From Candidatus Kuenenia stuttgartensis (GTDB lineage: Bacteria > Planctomycetota > Planctomycetia > Planctomycetales > Planctomycetaceae), in NCBI GenBank assembly GCA_945861465.1, contig CAMAVB010000031.1:1-45895 (forward strand): a DNA stretch of 45,895 nucleotides, in the 5' to 3' direction. Shown here piece by piece: positions 1 to 7,203 of this stretch (positions are counted from its first letter, which is position 1; every line of letters starts with the position of its first letter). The translations under genes were made by a program, and so were the position numbers. The notes under the pieces were generated by a model. The model searched no databases, was not told where the DNA came from, and saw only the letters and a list, made by a program, of their open reading frames with translations.

Positions 1-109
1 GACCAAAGAACGGTTGAGCCCTTCGATTACGCACGACGACTTCGACGAAATCGTTACCCGGCTCAGATGCTTCGATAACGATTGAAGGCACAACTTCCTG
101 ATCAGACAT
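1..109 (-). CDS. Partial hypothetical protein (N-terminus only)
   Basis: A leftward reading frame starts with ATG at 107-109 and stays open to the window edge, giving about 36 residues (MSDQEVVPSIVIEASEPGND then a Val-rich stretch). It starts 4 nt after the stop of the response-regulator gene, so the two are probably one transcriptional unit. No domain can be recognised from the visible part. It could be a component acting with the response regulator, but that is inferred from spacing alone. Confidence 0.55.
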   Translation of the reverse strand, partial: MSDQEVVPSIVIEASEPGNDFVEVVVRNRRAQPFFG

Positions 110-113
110 TTTT

Positions 114-590
114 TCAGCCATCACCGCGCAGAATGCGATGTTCCATTTCTTCAAGGTAGGCGAGAAGGCGATCACGTTCATTCGCCAGATGACGAACGCG
201 CAGCAATGAACGCACACGAGTGCGAAGTTCCAGACGATTCACAGGCTTCGTGAGAAAGTCATCGCAGCCGGCGTTGACGGCCTTCTCAATATCCCCGGTT
301 TCGTTCAAAGCGGTAACTATCAGCACCAGGATACCTCGGCGCGCCGGGTCGCCTTTGATTTGTGAGCAGACTTCATAGCCACTCATCCGCGGCATCATAA
401 TGTCCAGCAGAATCAGATCGGGCTGATGCTGATCCACCAGTTGCATCGTTTGCTGTCCGTCCGATGCCATCAGAATCTCATATCCTTCATCAGCAAGGTA
501 CGCTTCCAGCAATTCACGATTCTGCTGAATGTCGTCTGCAATGAGGACGCGAGAGGAAGTGACATCAATGTCTGAACTGCTGGTGCTCAT
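114..590 (-). CDS. Stand-alone response regulator (receiver domain)
   Basis: 158 residues containing one CheY-like receiver domain and a short C-terminal helix without a DNA-binding domain. The acidic pair is D19/D20 (IADD), the phospho-acceptor is D63 in LLDIMMP, the switch Thr is T93 in IVTAL, and the conserved Lys is K115 in LTKP, so it should be phosphorylatable. The C-terminus (VRHLANERDRLLAYLEEMEH) is helical and coiled-coil-like, as in the receiver modules of hybrid kinases or PAS/HD-GYP effectors. The frame remains open upstream to 719, but that part crosses a hairpin repeat and is low-complexity, so ATG at 588-590 is chosen. The partner kinase is not in the window; the partial gene at 1-109 follows after 4 nt. 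Confidence 0.88.
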   Translation of the reverse strand: MSTSSSDIDVTSSRVLIADDIQQNRELLEAYLADEGYEILMASDGQQTMQLVDQHQPDLILLDIMMPRMSGYEVCSQIKGDPARRGILVLIVTALNETGDIEKAVNAGCDDFLTKPVNRLELRTRVRSLLRVRHLANERDRLLAYLEEMEHRILRGDG

Positions 591-1094
591 CTGGTCTGCC
601 TGATGATCGATGCGTAAAGGTTTCGGGCTGCGGATGGCAACCGCCCTGCCCTGCTGACTGCGATGGCAAGTTCCGGCGGGCTGACACCCGCCGCTCGCCG
701 GGACGAACTGCACTGCCAACGACGGCGGAAGTATAGAGGAAGCAACGTGCCGAGAAAATCCCCAGCGGTAAGCTCCGCATTTATGGCGAATCAGAACGAT
801 CTTATCAGCAGTGACCAGTCAGCAATGCACCGCACGGCCCGATTTTCACCGGCATCGTCGGTATTTGCAGTTTCTGCGGATGCTGTCGGAAGAGGAGCCC
901 AGAAGCCTGCATCAGTCAACGATTTGTGGCTGAGCTCCCGCAGAGCCTTCGCCTGCGCTCCCGAAGTCGTATCCAGCAGGAGCACCGAGTGCCCTGGTAC
1001 GTGGTCCGACTGACTTAAAAAACACAGGACCAAATCATCTGCCATATTGGGAAGTGTTGATTCAATACTTTCACCCACGGAAACAGTTGAAATG
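591..1094. other. Gene-poor gap with a hairpin repeat and one doubtful frame
   Basis: No convincing gene is seen. A leftward frame at 791-1150 could encode a 119-residue protein with a signal-peptide-like start, but it overlaps the decayed IS110 transposase antisense and has no recognisable domain. It may be the remnant of a secreted protein whose 5' end was cut by the IS. A 7-bp inverted repeat (CGGCGGG...CCCGCCG) lies at 674-693, upstream of the response regulator. Confidence 0.4.
674..693. repeat. Short GC-rich hairpin
   Basis: A perfect 7-bp stem (CGGCGGG at 674-680, CCCGCCG at 687-693) with a 6-nt loop. It resembles the short intergenic palindromes scattered through this window. No T-run follows, so it is not called a terminator. 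Confidence 0.5.
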
Positions 1095-1842
1095 GTCACA
1101 ACCAGCAAAACCCGGACAAAGCGAAATCGTAGTCGATCGCAGAAATTCAAAAAGGCGGTGCTCGGCAGACCGCAGGGAATTATTCAGAAGCGAGTGCAGG
1201 CCGTCGGGCCGGAGAGGTTTGGTGTCGTCGCCATTGACTGTGCCAAAGCGCGATCCACATGGAGGCTCACCGATTTCTATGGCACCGTGCTCACGCAGTC
1301 TGCCAACGTCGAACACAACCGCGGCAGTTTTCAACTCGCCGTGTTGACGCTCAAACAAGCGATCGAAAAGCATGGCATCAAAGATCTCATCGTCGCCGTC
1401 GAAATGACTGGCACGTATCATAAGCGATCTGGTGAAGAAGAAATCAAAACTGCAATGTCAGATTCGACATCATCTTGAACAGGGACTGCCGGGATTCGGT
1501 GCGATTTTCGATGGCGATGACTTGTGGACTCAGGTCACTCCTATGCCGCTGCTCGAAGCGATTGCCGCGCGGGGAGGCACAGTCGATGTCGTCAAACAAG
1601 CCGGCCAGAAAGGCGTTACGAAGTGGCTTGAAGACGTGAAGATTCGCTTTCACAAAGCGACGATCGAACGAGTCGTCGTGTGGGCCGCAAACGCAGCGAA
1701 TGCCGATCCGAAGGCCACAAGTCAAAAGATAGCCGTTGTCGCATCGCCAATCGAATGACGCGAATCGTGTTCAAAATGGTCTCTCGCAGGCAGCCCTTCG
1801 TAAACCAGGTTGGCGAGAACAACTCATCCATTCGGCAGAGAT
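1095..1842 (+). pseudogene. IS110-family transposase, decayed (two frameshifts/deletions)
   Basis: Three pieces of one transposase lie in order in different frames. Piece 1 (1095-1424) has the RNase H-like DEDD N-terminal domain: VVAIDCAKAR carries the first Asp and VAVEMTGTYHK the acidic residue before the usual His/Pro. Piece 2 (from GTG at 1432 to 1758) begins KLQCQIRHHLEQGLPGFG and reaches VVVWAANAANADP, matching the linker region as I recall it. Piece 3 (about 1737-1842) reads CRIANRMTRIVFKMVSRRQP, like the extreme C-terminus of planctomycete IS110 transposases. The expected Transposase_20 (IS116/IS110/IS902) domain between pieces 2 and 3 is missing, and sequence is also lost between pieces 1 and 2. 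It cannot make an active enzyme. IS ends were not located. Confidence 0.85.
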
Positions 1843-1895
1843 GAGCCAACTGTCTTCATCCCTTCATTTCCTTGTTCCATTTTTTTCGAAAGGCT

Positions 1896-2155
1896 GTAGT
1901 TTCCAAACCTGCGGTCCACCGGCGTGAAGCCGGATGGGGCCGTGTAGGGACATTTTGTCCGTGGTGGTTACCAAACCGATACATCACTGGCACGGGGCCA
2001 GCGGGGTGAATATCCTTATGGAATCGCGAAACGGTCGATTGGCCCCTACCGACCCTGCGTCGGTAAAGCCTCGGTTTGGCAACTACAACAGACAAACACA
2101 CGTAGAGCTGGCCCCCAACCGGCTTCACGCCGGTGGAGCCCCGGTTTGAAAACTA
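1896..2155. repeat. Cluster of four palindromic modules in mirror arrangement
   Basis: Four related modules occur at 1896-1939 (+), 1964-2010 (+), about 2041-2096 (-) and 2113-2155 (-). Each has a flank like GTAGTTnnCAAACC, a short spacer and a stem-loop, the plainest being CCGGCgtgaaGCCGG in a TCCACC...TGGGG context. The stem sequence changes between modules (CCGGC/GCCGG, CACTGGC-type, ACCGAC/GTCGGT) while the flanks persist, which points to selection or copying of structure. The cluster sits directly before the Y1-like gene, and the last module overlaps its possible start. Four more modules are at 42831-43082. Confidence 0.8.
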
Positions 2156-2598
2156 CAGAACCTCTCTCCACTTCAAAAAATGTCTCACCGGCCTACCAAC
2201 TCAACTGGGGCCTGACAGTCTACTGGCGACGGCAGCCGATCCCGGACAGCGAATGGTTGACTCAACTGCAATCTGCCACCGAAGCTGACGGAGTTCGCAT
2301 CCTCAAACACCGTACCACCACCGGTGACTGCAGCCAGTTCTTCGTCAGTACGAAACCGCATGTTTCGCCCTCAGCAATGATTCGCAGCGTGAGAGGCCGA
2401 CTGCAGTACCTTGTCCGGGAACAGCACCCCAAAGCATTGCAACGCAACTATGCAGTTCGCAGCATCGGTGCTGCGACACGCACCGTGGTCGAAGATTATG
2501 TCGCGAAACAGATGGACCGTCACCGCATGGCCGATCCGCGAAGAAGGAAAAAGGGGACATTGTACTTATCGATAAAAGTAGAATGTCCCCTTTTCTGA
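2146..2598 (+). CDS. Y1/IS200-like (RAYT-related) protein, HUH motif not visible
   Basis: About 150 residues resembling the single-strand transposase fold of IS200/REP-associated tyrosine transposases. YQLNWGLTVYWR fits the first strand, SPSAMIRSVRGRLQYLVREQ fits the SP..(I/V)R.(L/V)KGR helix, and RSIGAATRTVVEDYVAKQ fits the C-terminal helix with a candidate catalytic Tyr. Where the HUH nuclease motif should lie, the sequence reads GDCSQFFVSTKP, with no His pair, so nuclease activity is doubtful. I recall related planctomycete proteins with a similar SQF motif, so this may be a family trait rather than decay. The start is uncertain: TTG at 2146 is the first option and lies within a palindromic module; there is no ATG before the domain. 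The reading frame ends inside the palindrome at 2549-2594, as for a gene abutting its element's end. Confidence 0.65.
   Translation: MKTTEPLSTSKNVSPAYQLNWGLTVYWRRQPIPDSEWLTQLQSATEADGVRILKHRTTTGDCSQFFVSTKPHVSPSAMIRSVRGRLQYLVREQHPKALQRNYAVRSIGAATRTVVEDYVAKQMDRHRMADPRRRKKGTLYLSIKVECPLF
2549..2594. repeat. Palindrome at the 3' end of the Y1-like gene
   Basis: Arms AAAAGGGGACATT at 2549-2561 and AATGTCCCCTTTT at 2582-2594, with further pairing around the centre TATCGATA at 2567-2574. The final codons of the Y1-like gene run through it. It may be the structured end recognised by that protein family, or a bidirectional terminator between two converging genes (T and A runs lie on both sides). Confidence 0.75.
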
Positions 2599-2606
2599 TT
2601 TCGTTT

Positions 2607-3665
2607 CTATGCCTCGCACTTTATTTGTCGTTGAACCACATTTTGTGGCTTGCTGCCGCCACGAAACCTGACGTAGCAACTCGTCACGAGGGTTGCCAGG
2701 ATGAGCAGGACAAGGCTGGAAGGTTCCGGCACCGATGCGACAGGAGTGAATTCAAATTGGACGAAACCATTCCCCATCTGCATCGGTGACATACCCGCCA
2801 TCGTGGAAGCGCTGGTGAGTGCGCCGAGAAACGAAGAACCACCCGCCCCAGATGCTCCCGTTAAAGAACTGGTGGCAGGTGGCACGGGTACCAATACTGC
2901 TCCGTTCAGACCGATAAGTCCCCCGCCCGCTCCACCACCCGGCAAAGCATTCGTGCTTGCGAGTTGATTAAGCATTATATCATTCCCTCCGTCACCACCT
3001 AAACCAAGAGTCCCTGCAAAACCATCATTACCAGATGGGGCCAAGGTAGCATTAGAAATTCCACCTGAACCGCCATTGGACTGAGTGCCACCGGTAGGCA
3101 AACTAAATACAACATTTGGAATTCCGTCAATAAAAGCAGCACCAGACAACCTGGCAGCGGACCCACCGCCGCCGCCATAATACCCGCCGCCGCCGCCACC
3201 TGTGCCGCGTCCACCCGTCGTGGAACTGACCCGATTTCCGCCTGCCCCGCCACCACCGGCGGCCACGATCACCCGATGTGACAATGAGCTCCCGCCAACA
3301 CGAACATCCGAAGCACCTCCGCCGCCGCCGCCGCCAACACCAAGCAAAGAAGTGCTTGTCCCCGCATTACCCCCGCCATTAAAACCGCCCATCGCAGAAA
3401 TGTTTCCGCCCCCTCCCACACACACAAACAGCGTTTGCCCCGGAGTCACGGCCAGAATACCAGTGGCAAAACCACCCAATCCACCTAGAACTCCCCCCGC
3501 ATTCTGTCGGCCTTCCGCTCCCCAGGCACTGATTTTGATTAAACTCACCCCGCCAGGAACGGTGAAATTCTGGACGCCACCCGTGTATGAAAACATGACG
3601 ATGTCAGCCCGCGCACCTGTAGTCATGGTGAGAGCAATGAACACGCTAAGTACAATTTTATTCAT
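2607..3665 (-). CDS. Glycine-rich secreted protein with PEP-CTERM signal
   Basis: 352 residues from ATG at 3663-3665; a Met two codons upstream at 3671 is an alternative start. Residues 1-20 form a signal peptide (MNKIVLSVFIALTMTTGARA). The body is a Gly-rich module with many GGGG runs and alternating GGxGG and short hydrophobic strands, like the ALK/receptor-type glycine-rich domain. The C-terminus has VPEPSSLVLLILATLV followed by RFRGG: the PEP motif, membrane helix and basic tail of a PEP-CTERM exosortase substrate. It is therefore expected to be exported, sorted by an exosortase encoded elsewhere, and released or anchored at the surface. It converges on the Y1-like gene. Confidence 0.85.
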   Translation of the reverse strand: MNKIVLSVFIALTMTTGARADIVMFSYTGGVQNFTVPGGVSLIKISAWGAEGRQNAGGVLGGLGGFATGILAVTPGQTLFVCVGGGGNISAMGGFNGGGNAGTSTSLLGVGGGGGGGASDVRVGGSSLSHRVIVAAGGGGAGGNRVSSTTGGRGTGGGGGGYYGGGGGSAARLSGAAFIDGIPNVVFSLPTGGTQSNGGSGGISNATLAPSGNDGFAGTLGLGGDGGNDIMLNQLASTNALPGGGAGGGLIGLNGAVLVPVPPATSSLTGASGAGGSSFLGALTSASTMAGMSPMQMGNGFVQFEFTPVASVPEPSSLVLLILATLVTSCYVRFRGGSKPQNVVQRQIKCEA

Positions 3666-3969
3666 GAACATTGCCTGGCAGCAGAAGGTCGAACGAGTCG
3701 AAGAATTTGAGCGTCAGGCCGTATTCGATAACAGACTTAAAGTTTGTCCACGGCTTGAGACCAGAAAAACAACAAAAATTTGAAACTTCTTTATTGTGTA
3801 AAGTGTGGGAACAACCACAACGAGCAGGGGACAGCCACCGGGCGGAAATATCCCACGTACTATGGGGGTGACGTCAAATTACCAGAAACACTCTAGGACA
3901 GATCGCCCACAGGAATAAACAGACGCTATACCTCAGGCGGTTGAAGATGGGACTGTCGTTTCACCGTAT

Positions 3970-4054
3970 GGGCAACGCCCCTCGCTTTGTATTTCAAATC
4001 TCAAATTTCAAATTTCAAATACGAACAATCGCAGCCCGCTGGGCACGCGTTTAA
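3970..4054 (+). repeat. Dispersed 85-bp repeat, copy 1
   Basis: Begins GGCAACGCCCC, continues with TTTCAAATCTCAAAT-type AT-rich repeats and ends GAACAATCGC...CTGGGCACG...TTTAA. The copy at 39271-39355 matches almost throughout and has the same orientation. No coding frame runs through either copy. Confidence 0.8.
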
Positions 4055-4070
4055 GGACTGAGACAGAAAT

Positions 4071-4136
4071 ACGTGGGGTACGATTTCATCGTACCGGGCA
4101 CGTTAAAAAAGGGCACGTTAAAAACGTGCCCCACGT
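4071..4136. repeat. Nested palindromes and a 15-bp direct repeat
   Basis: An outer pair ACGTGGGG (4071-4078) and CCCCACGT (4129-4136) encloses an inner hairpin GGTACGAT/ATCGTACC (4077-4084 and 4088-4095). A GGGCACGTTAAAAA unit is repeated at 4096 and 4111, the second forming a hairpin with AACGTGCCC. No gene lies in it. Confidence 0.7.
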
Positions 4137-4232
4137 CCGGGGCGAGTCAATGCCTATCGAGCGAGGTATAATGCGTACCGGCTGACGAAGCTGTTAAGTA
4201 TTTGATAGCGTCAGAACCAGCGAATAGCCGTC

Positions 4233-4274
4233 TCATCCGGCCATCTGCTCCCCCTTGCAAGGAGGGAGACGGGA
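4233..4274 (+). repeat. Fragment of the CTCCCCC-type intergenic repeat
   Basis: CATCCGGCCATCTGCTCCCC followed by CTTGCAAGGAGGGAGACGGG resembles the block at 5332-5380 (CATCCGGCCTGTCGGCCACC then CTTCTCCCCCTTGCC and its complement). It is an imperfect copy, and an inverted repeat can form around TTGCAA. Confidence 0.55.
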
Positions 4275-4373
4275 CTGCTGCGAAAATCAGCGGCACGGCA
4301 CTTGCACTTTGGTGGTCGGGTCGCAATGCTGCCGTTTGGGCAGCGAGCTGGATCCGGAAGGTGAGGAATTAAC

Positions 4374-5069
4374 ATGTTTTTTGATTTGAAATACATCCTG
4401 ATTGTACTGATTCCCGGTCTGATCATGTCCGGGGTTGCAAGCATGCTGGTCAAATCGGCATTCAACAAGTACTCCCGAATTGGGACTCGCCGCGGGTACA
4501 CTGGCGCTCAGGCTGCAAAAGTTTTGATGGACAATGCGGGAATCCATGATGTAAAAATTGTGCCCACCAATGGATTTCTGAGCGACCACTACAATCCATC
4601 GACGAAAACGCTGGCATTGTCCGAGCAGGTTTACGGCAGTCAATCAGTTGCTGCCATTGGTGTCGCGTGCCATGAAGCAGGACATGCGATTCAGCACGCT
4701 CGGGGCTACGTTCCGTTGGGACTTCGATCGGCAATTGTCCCGGTCGTAAGTTTCGGAGCGCCGTTATCCAATACACTATTGATGCTTGGGATATTCCTGA
4801 GTATCAAGCCATTGCTGATCCTGGGCATCATTGCGTTTTCAACGGTCGTTGTGTTTCAGCTCATCACATTGCCGGTTGAATTCAATGCCAGTTCTCGTGC
4901 AAAGCGACTTTGTGTAGAGGCCGGGATCATTGATGCTGACGAACAAATCGGGGTTGATCGCGTGCTGAACGCAGCGGCGCTGACGTACGTCGCTGCATTT
5001 GTCAGCAGCCTGTTGACGCTGCTGTATTATCTCTGGCGTGCCGGACTACTGGGCGGTCGGCGTGAATAA
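4374..5069 (+). CDS. Neutral zinc metallopeptidase, YugP family
   Basis: 231 residues, the usual length for the family (Zn_peptidase_2). The zinc motif HEAGH is at H100-H104, and E169 in LPVEFNAS is the probable third ligand. Membrane helices lie at about 5-26, 127-145, 146-167 and 204-225, with the active site between helices, so it is an integral membrane peptidase. A good ribosome site (AGGTGAGG) is placed 8-9 nt before ATG 4374. It stands alone among repeats, with no operon partner. The substrate is unknown for the family. Confidence 0.93.
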   Translation: MFFDLKYILIVLIPGLIMSGVASMLVKSAFNKYSRIGTRRGYTGAQAAKVLMDNAGIHDVKIVPTNGFLSDHYNPSTKTLALSEQVYGSQSVAAIGVACHEAGHAIQHARGYVPLGLRSAIVPVVSFGAPLSNTLLMLGIFLSIKPLLILGIIAFSTVVVFQLITLPVEFNASSRAKRLCVEAGIIDADEQIGVDRVLNAAALTYVAAFVSSLLTLLYYLWRAGLLGGRRE

Positions 5070-5113
5070 TGCTCTGACAAGACTGGTTTGGGGCAGGCCG
5101 GACCAAGCGGAGC

Positions 5114-5453
5114 GTTGATTTAGTGGTTTTTACGGCTCATGGTCATACCAACCCGAAGCGCCAGTTTTGAAGTTGCGCATTTTGGGTCGCATGGCCGAGT
5201 TTTGTCCCCTCTCCCCCGAATCGTTTGCGGGATTGCACACTCGAATTACAAAGCCAGCTCGCCGCAAACGATTTGGGGGAGAGGGTAGGGTGAGGGGGAT
5301 TTTCTCGCACGCTGCCTTGCTCAAAAGCCCCCTCATCCGGCCTGTCGGCCACCTTCTCCCCCTTGCCAGGGGGAGAAGGGACAACATAGCGCAACTTCAA
5401 AACTGGCGCTTCGGGTTAGTATGACTTTGAGCCCCGATAATCACTAAATCAAC
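5114..5453. mobile_element. MITE-like element with 65-bp terminal inverted repeats
   Basis: The left end 5114-5178 (GTTGATTTAGTG to GAAGTTGCGC) is an imperfect inverted copy of the right end 5389-5453; the inner 37 bp match at 36 positions. The interior has a second inverted pair (CTCTCCCCCgAATCGTTTGC at 5211-5230 and its complement near 5266-5288) and a CTTCTCCCCC/GGGGGAGAAG hairpin near 5352-5379. It encodes no protein. Target-site duplication was not clear. The same core motif (CTCTCCCC..GGGGAGAG, then AGGGTGAGGGG) occurs in the 27410-27520 element. Confidence 0.8.
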
Positions 5454-5519
5454 AGACCGCTAGCCGCCGGTTTTTGCAGGCGAATTACCCGCTCAGCGGT
5501 CAGTTGATTTAATCGTAGG

Positions 5520-5834
5520 GTGCGTGAAGCGGATGGAGATACGCAGCTGACTAGCGAGTCAAATGGCGAGCCGGTTGTTCGCCTGGGGTTCCCCGTCAGT
5601 GTGTCATCACTTGCGGCCACATCTGACGGAAGAAATATCGCGACACTCACAACAGTAGGTCAACTCACGATCTGGGACGTATTCCTCGTGGCGTTTGTTG
5701 ACTCTGCGGCTGCAGCACGGGTATCATGTGTCCTGACCCTTGACTCCAGAATCGAGACGCCATTTTCCTGCTGCCTTCAGAGCGATTCAAATTCAACATT
5801 TGCCCTCCTCGGCCCGTGCTGGACTGGGCTCTGA
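5520..5834 (+). pseudogene. WD40-repeat remnant
   Basis: A frame with a single WD40-like blade: SLAATSDGRNIATLTTVGQ followed by LTIWD. Before and after it the frame has no further blades and becomes unlike protein, so this is read as a fragment of a WD40 protein. A second WD40 fragment is at 43219-43485, near other mobile DNA. It lies between the MITE-like element and the start of the large operon and is unlikely to be part of the operon. Confidence 0.45.
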
Positions 5835-5853
5835 TCAAGGGGATGTCTGACCA

Positions 5854-7203
5854 ATGCCTGAGTCCGAACGATCCATCTCACTCTTACCACTGGTCACGTG
5901 TCCGACCTGCTGGTTCAGGTTTCCGCCGGAGGAAATTCTGTGGGTGGCGACTCATGGCAGTCTGATGGGTGATTCTCGCGCCGGTGCTGCAGAATATCGC
6001 AGGTTTCTCCCGACGCTCTTCACTGTCGATGGGCGAGCGCTGGATGAGAAGGGAGAAACTTGTCAGGAACTGGCCTGCCCCCGTTGTCATGCGATTGTGA
6101 ATCGCGGCCTGCTGGAAATGGAACCGTTGTTTCTGTCGATCCTGGGGGCTCCATCATCGGGCAAGTCGTTTTATCTCGCCACGATGATTCACTCGGTGGG
6201 CGCGATCCTGAGCAAGCAGTTTCATCTGCGGTTTGAAAATGCGGCACCTCGTGCCAATCAGTTGATGACCGAATATGTAAAGACGCTGTTTGACTACGAA
6301 GATCACACAAAGCTCGTCAAACTCGAAAAGACCGACAGGACGGGAAAGTGGTATTACGAAACGCATGTCGGCGAGCAGGACCTGCTGATGTCGCGTCCAT
6401 ACTTGTACTCGGTTCAGCCGGACGAAACACATCCGCTGCATGGCCGCCGCCGCGAAGTGTCTCGCATGGTCTGTCTGTACGATAATGCCGGAGAGCACTT
6501 TCTGCCGGGCGCCGTGACGTCGCAAACGCCGGTGATCGATCATATGGCGAAATCGGAAGCGCTGCTGTTTATTTACGACCCGACTCAGGAATCAGCGTTC
6601 CGCCGCGCGTGCCGCGCCTGCCGCGACGCCAGTCTGGATCCGCAGCTGGAATCCGTCACCACCACCTATCCTCAGGCGGACGTCCTTTCGGAAGCTGCCG
6701 CCCGAGTGCGGCAATTGACGAGTATGCCCGTCACGGAGAAGTTCGATCGTCCTCTGATTGTCATCGTGCATAAATTTGATGCCTGGCGTCCTTTGCTGAG
6801 AAAGTCTCCCAAACCTCTGGACGATGTGATTCGCGCCGGTCATGATGGAGTTTCCTGTCTGCAACTGGATGTGTTGATGGAAGTCTCCCGGGACATCGAG
6901 GAGCTGCTCCTGGAGCATGCGCCGTCGATCGTCACGGCTGCCCGGGGATTTGCCAGCGAGGTTGTCTTCATTCCGGTCACGGCCACCGGGCGAAGTCCGA
7001 TCGTGGCGGGATCAGATTCCAATGGTCGCGTGGATCTGCGATTCGACCCCAGTCAGATTGCTCCCCGTTGGGTCGAACTGCCCGTGTTCTATGCTTTGCA
7101 CCGAGCCGGGTTACGAAACGGCAACGCATCCCTGATTCCTGCTGCGGAACCGACGACTGCAGCGCCCGTGAAAAATAACGGCCGAAAGGAGCGCGGACCG
7201 TGA
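5854..7203 (+). CDS. Zinc-ribbon P-loop GTPase-like protein (DO-GTPase2-like), operon gene 1
   Basis: 449 residues. Two CxxC pairs (C16/C19 and C75/C78) suggest a zinc ribbon before the NTPase core. The core has Walker A GAPSSGKS (98-105), a Walker-B-like/switch segment CLYDNAGEHF (D210, E214) and VIVHKFD (303-309) in place of the NKxD guanine-specificity motif. This order fits TRAFAC-type GTPases, and I recall the 'double-GTPase' (DO-GTPase2) family defined with GAP1 proteins. The next gene encodes a GAP1-N2-like protein and overlaps by 4 nt (GTGA), so the two are probably coupled in translation and function. There is no membrane segment, so it should act in the cytoplasm as a switch. HKFD rather than NKxD makes strict GTP specificity uncertain. 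Confidence 0.8.
   Translation: MPESERSISLLPLVTCPTCWFRFPPEEILWVATHGSLMGDSRAGAAEYRRFLPTLFTVDGRALDEKGETCQELACPRCHAIVNRGLLEMEPLFLSILGAPSSGKSFYLATMIHSVGAILSKQFHLRFENAAPRANQLMTEYVKTLFDYEDHTKLVKLEKTDRTGKWYYETHVGEQDLLMSRPYLYSVQPDETHPLHGRRREVSRMVCLYDNAGEHFLPGAVTSQTPVIDHMAKSEALLFIYDPTQESAFRRACRACRDASLDPQLESVTTTYPQADVLSEAAARVRQLTSMPVTEKFDRPLIVIVHKFDAWRPLLRKSPKPLDDVIRAGHDGVSCLQLDVLMEVSRDIEELLLEHAPSIVTAARGFASEVVFIPVTATGRSPIVAGSDSNGRVDLRFDPSQIAPRWVELPVFYALHRAGLRNGNASLIPAAEPTTAAPVKNNGRKERGP

Larger units (their letters stand above)
3672..4373. other. 700-bp non-coding gap holding several repeats
   Basis: No credible gene. It contains an 85-bp repeat (3970-4054, second copy at 39271-39355), a nested palindrome block (4071-4136) and a fragment of the CTCCCCC-type repeat (4233-4274). 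The last 50 bp lead into the zinc peptidase gene. Confidence 0.6.

Noticed and set aside
791-1150. 119-codon leftward frame with a signal-peptide-like start
   Set aside because: Overlaps the IS110 remnant antisense, shows no family likeness, and may at most be a truncated gene. It is mentioned in the gap entry only.
1896-2155. Possible CRISPR array
   Set aside because: Modules face in both directions, spacing is irregular, stems differ, and no cas gene is near.
3202-3783. Proline-rich rightward frame opposite the glycine-rich protein
   Set aside because: Pro-rich text is what a GGN-rich gene gives when read antisense; the other strand has a signal peptide and a PEP-CTERM tail.
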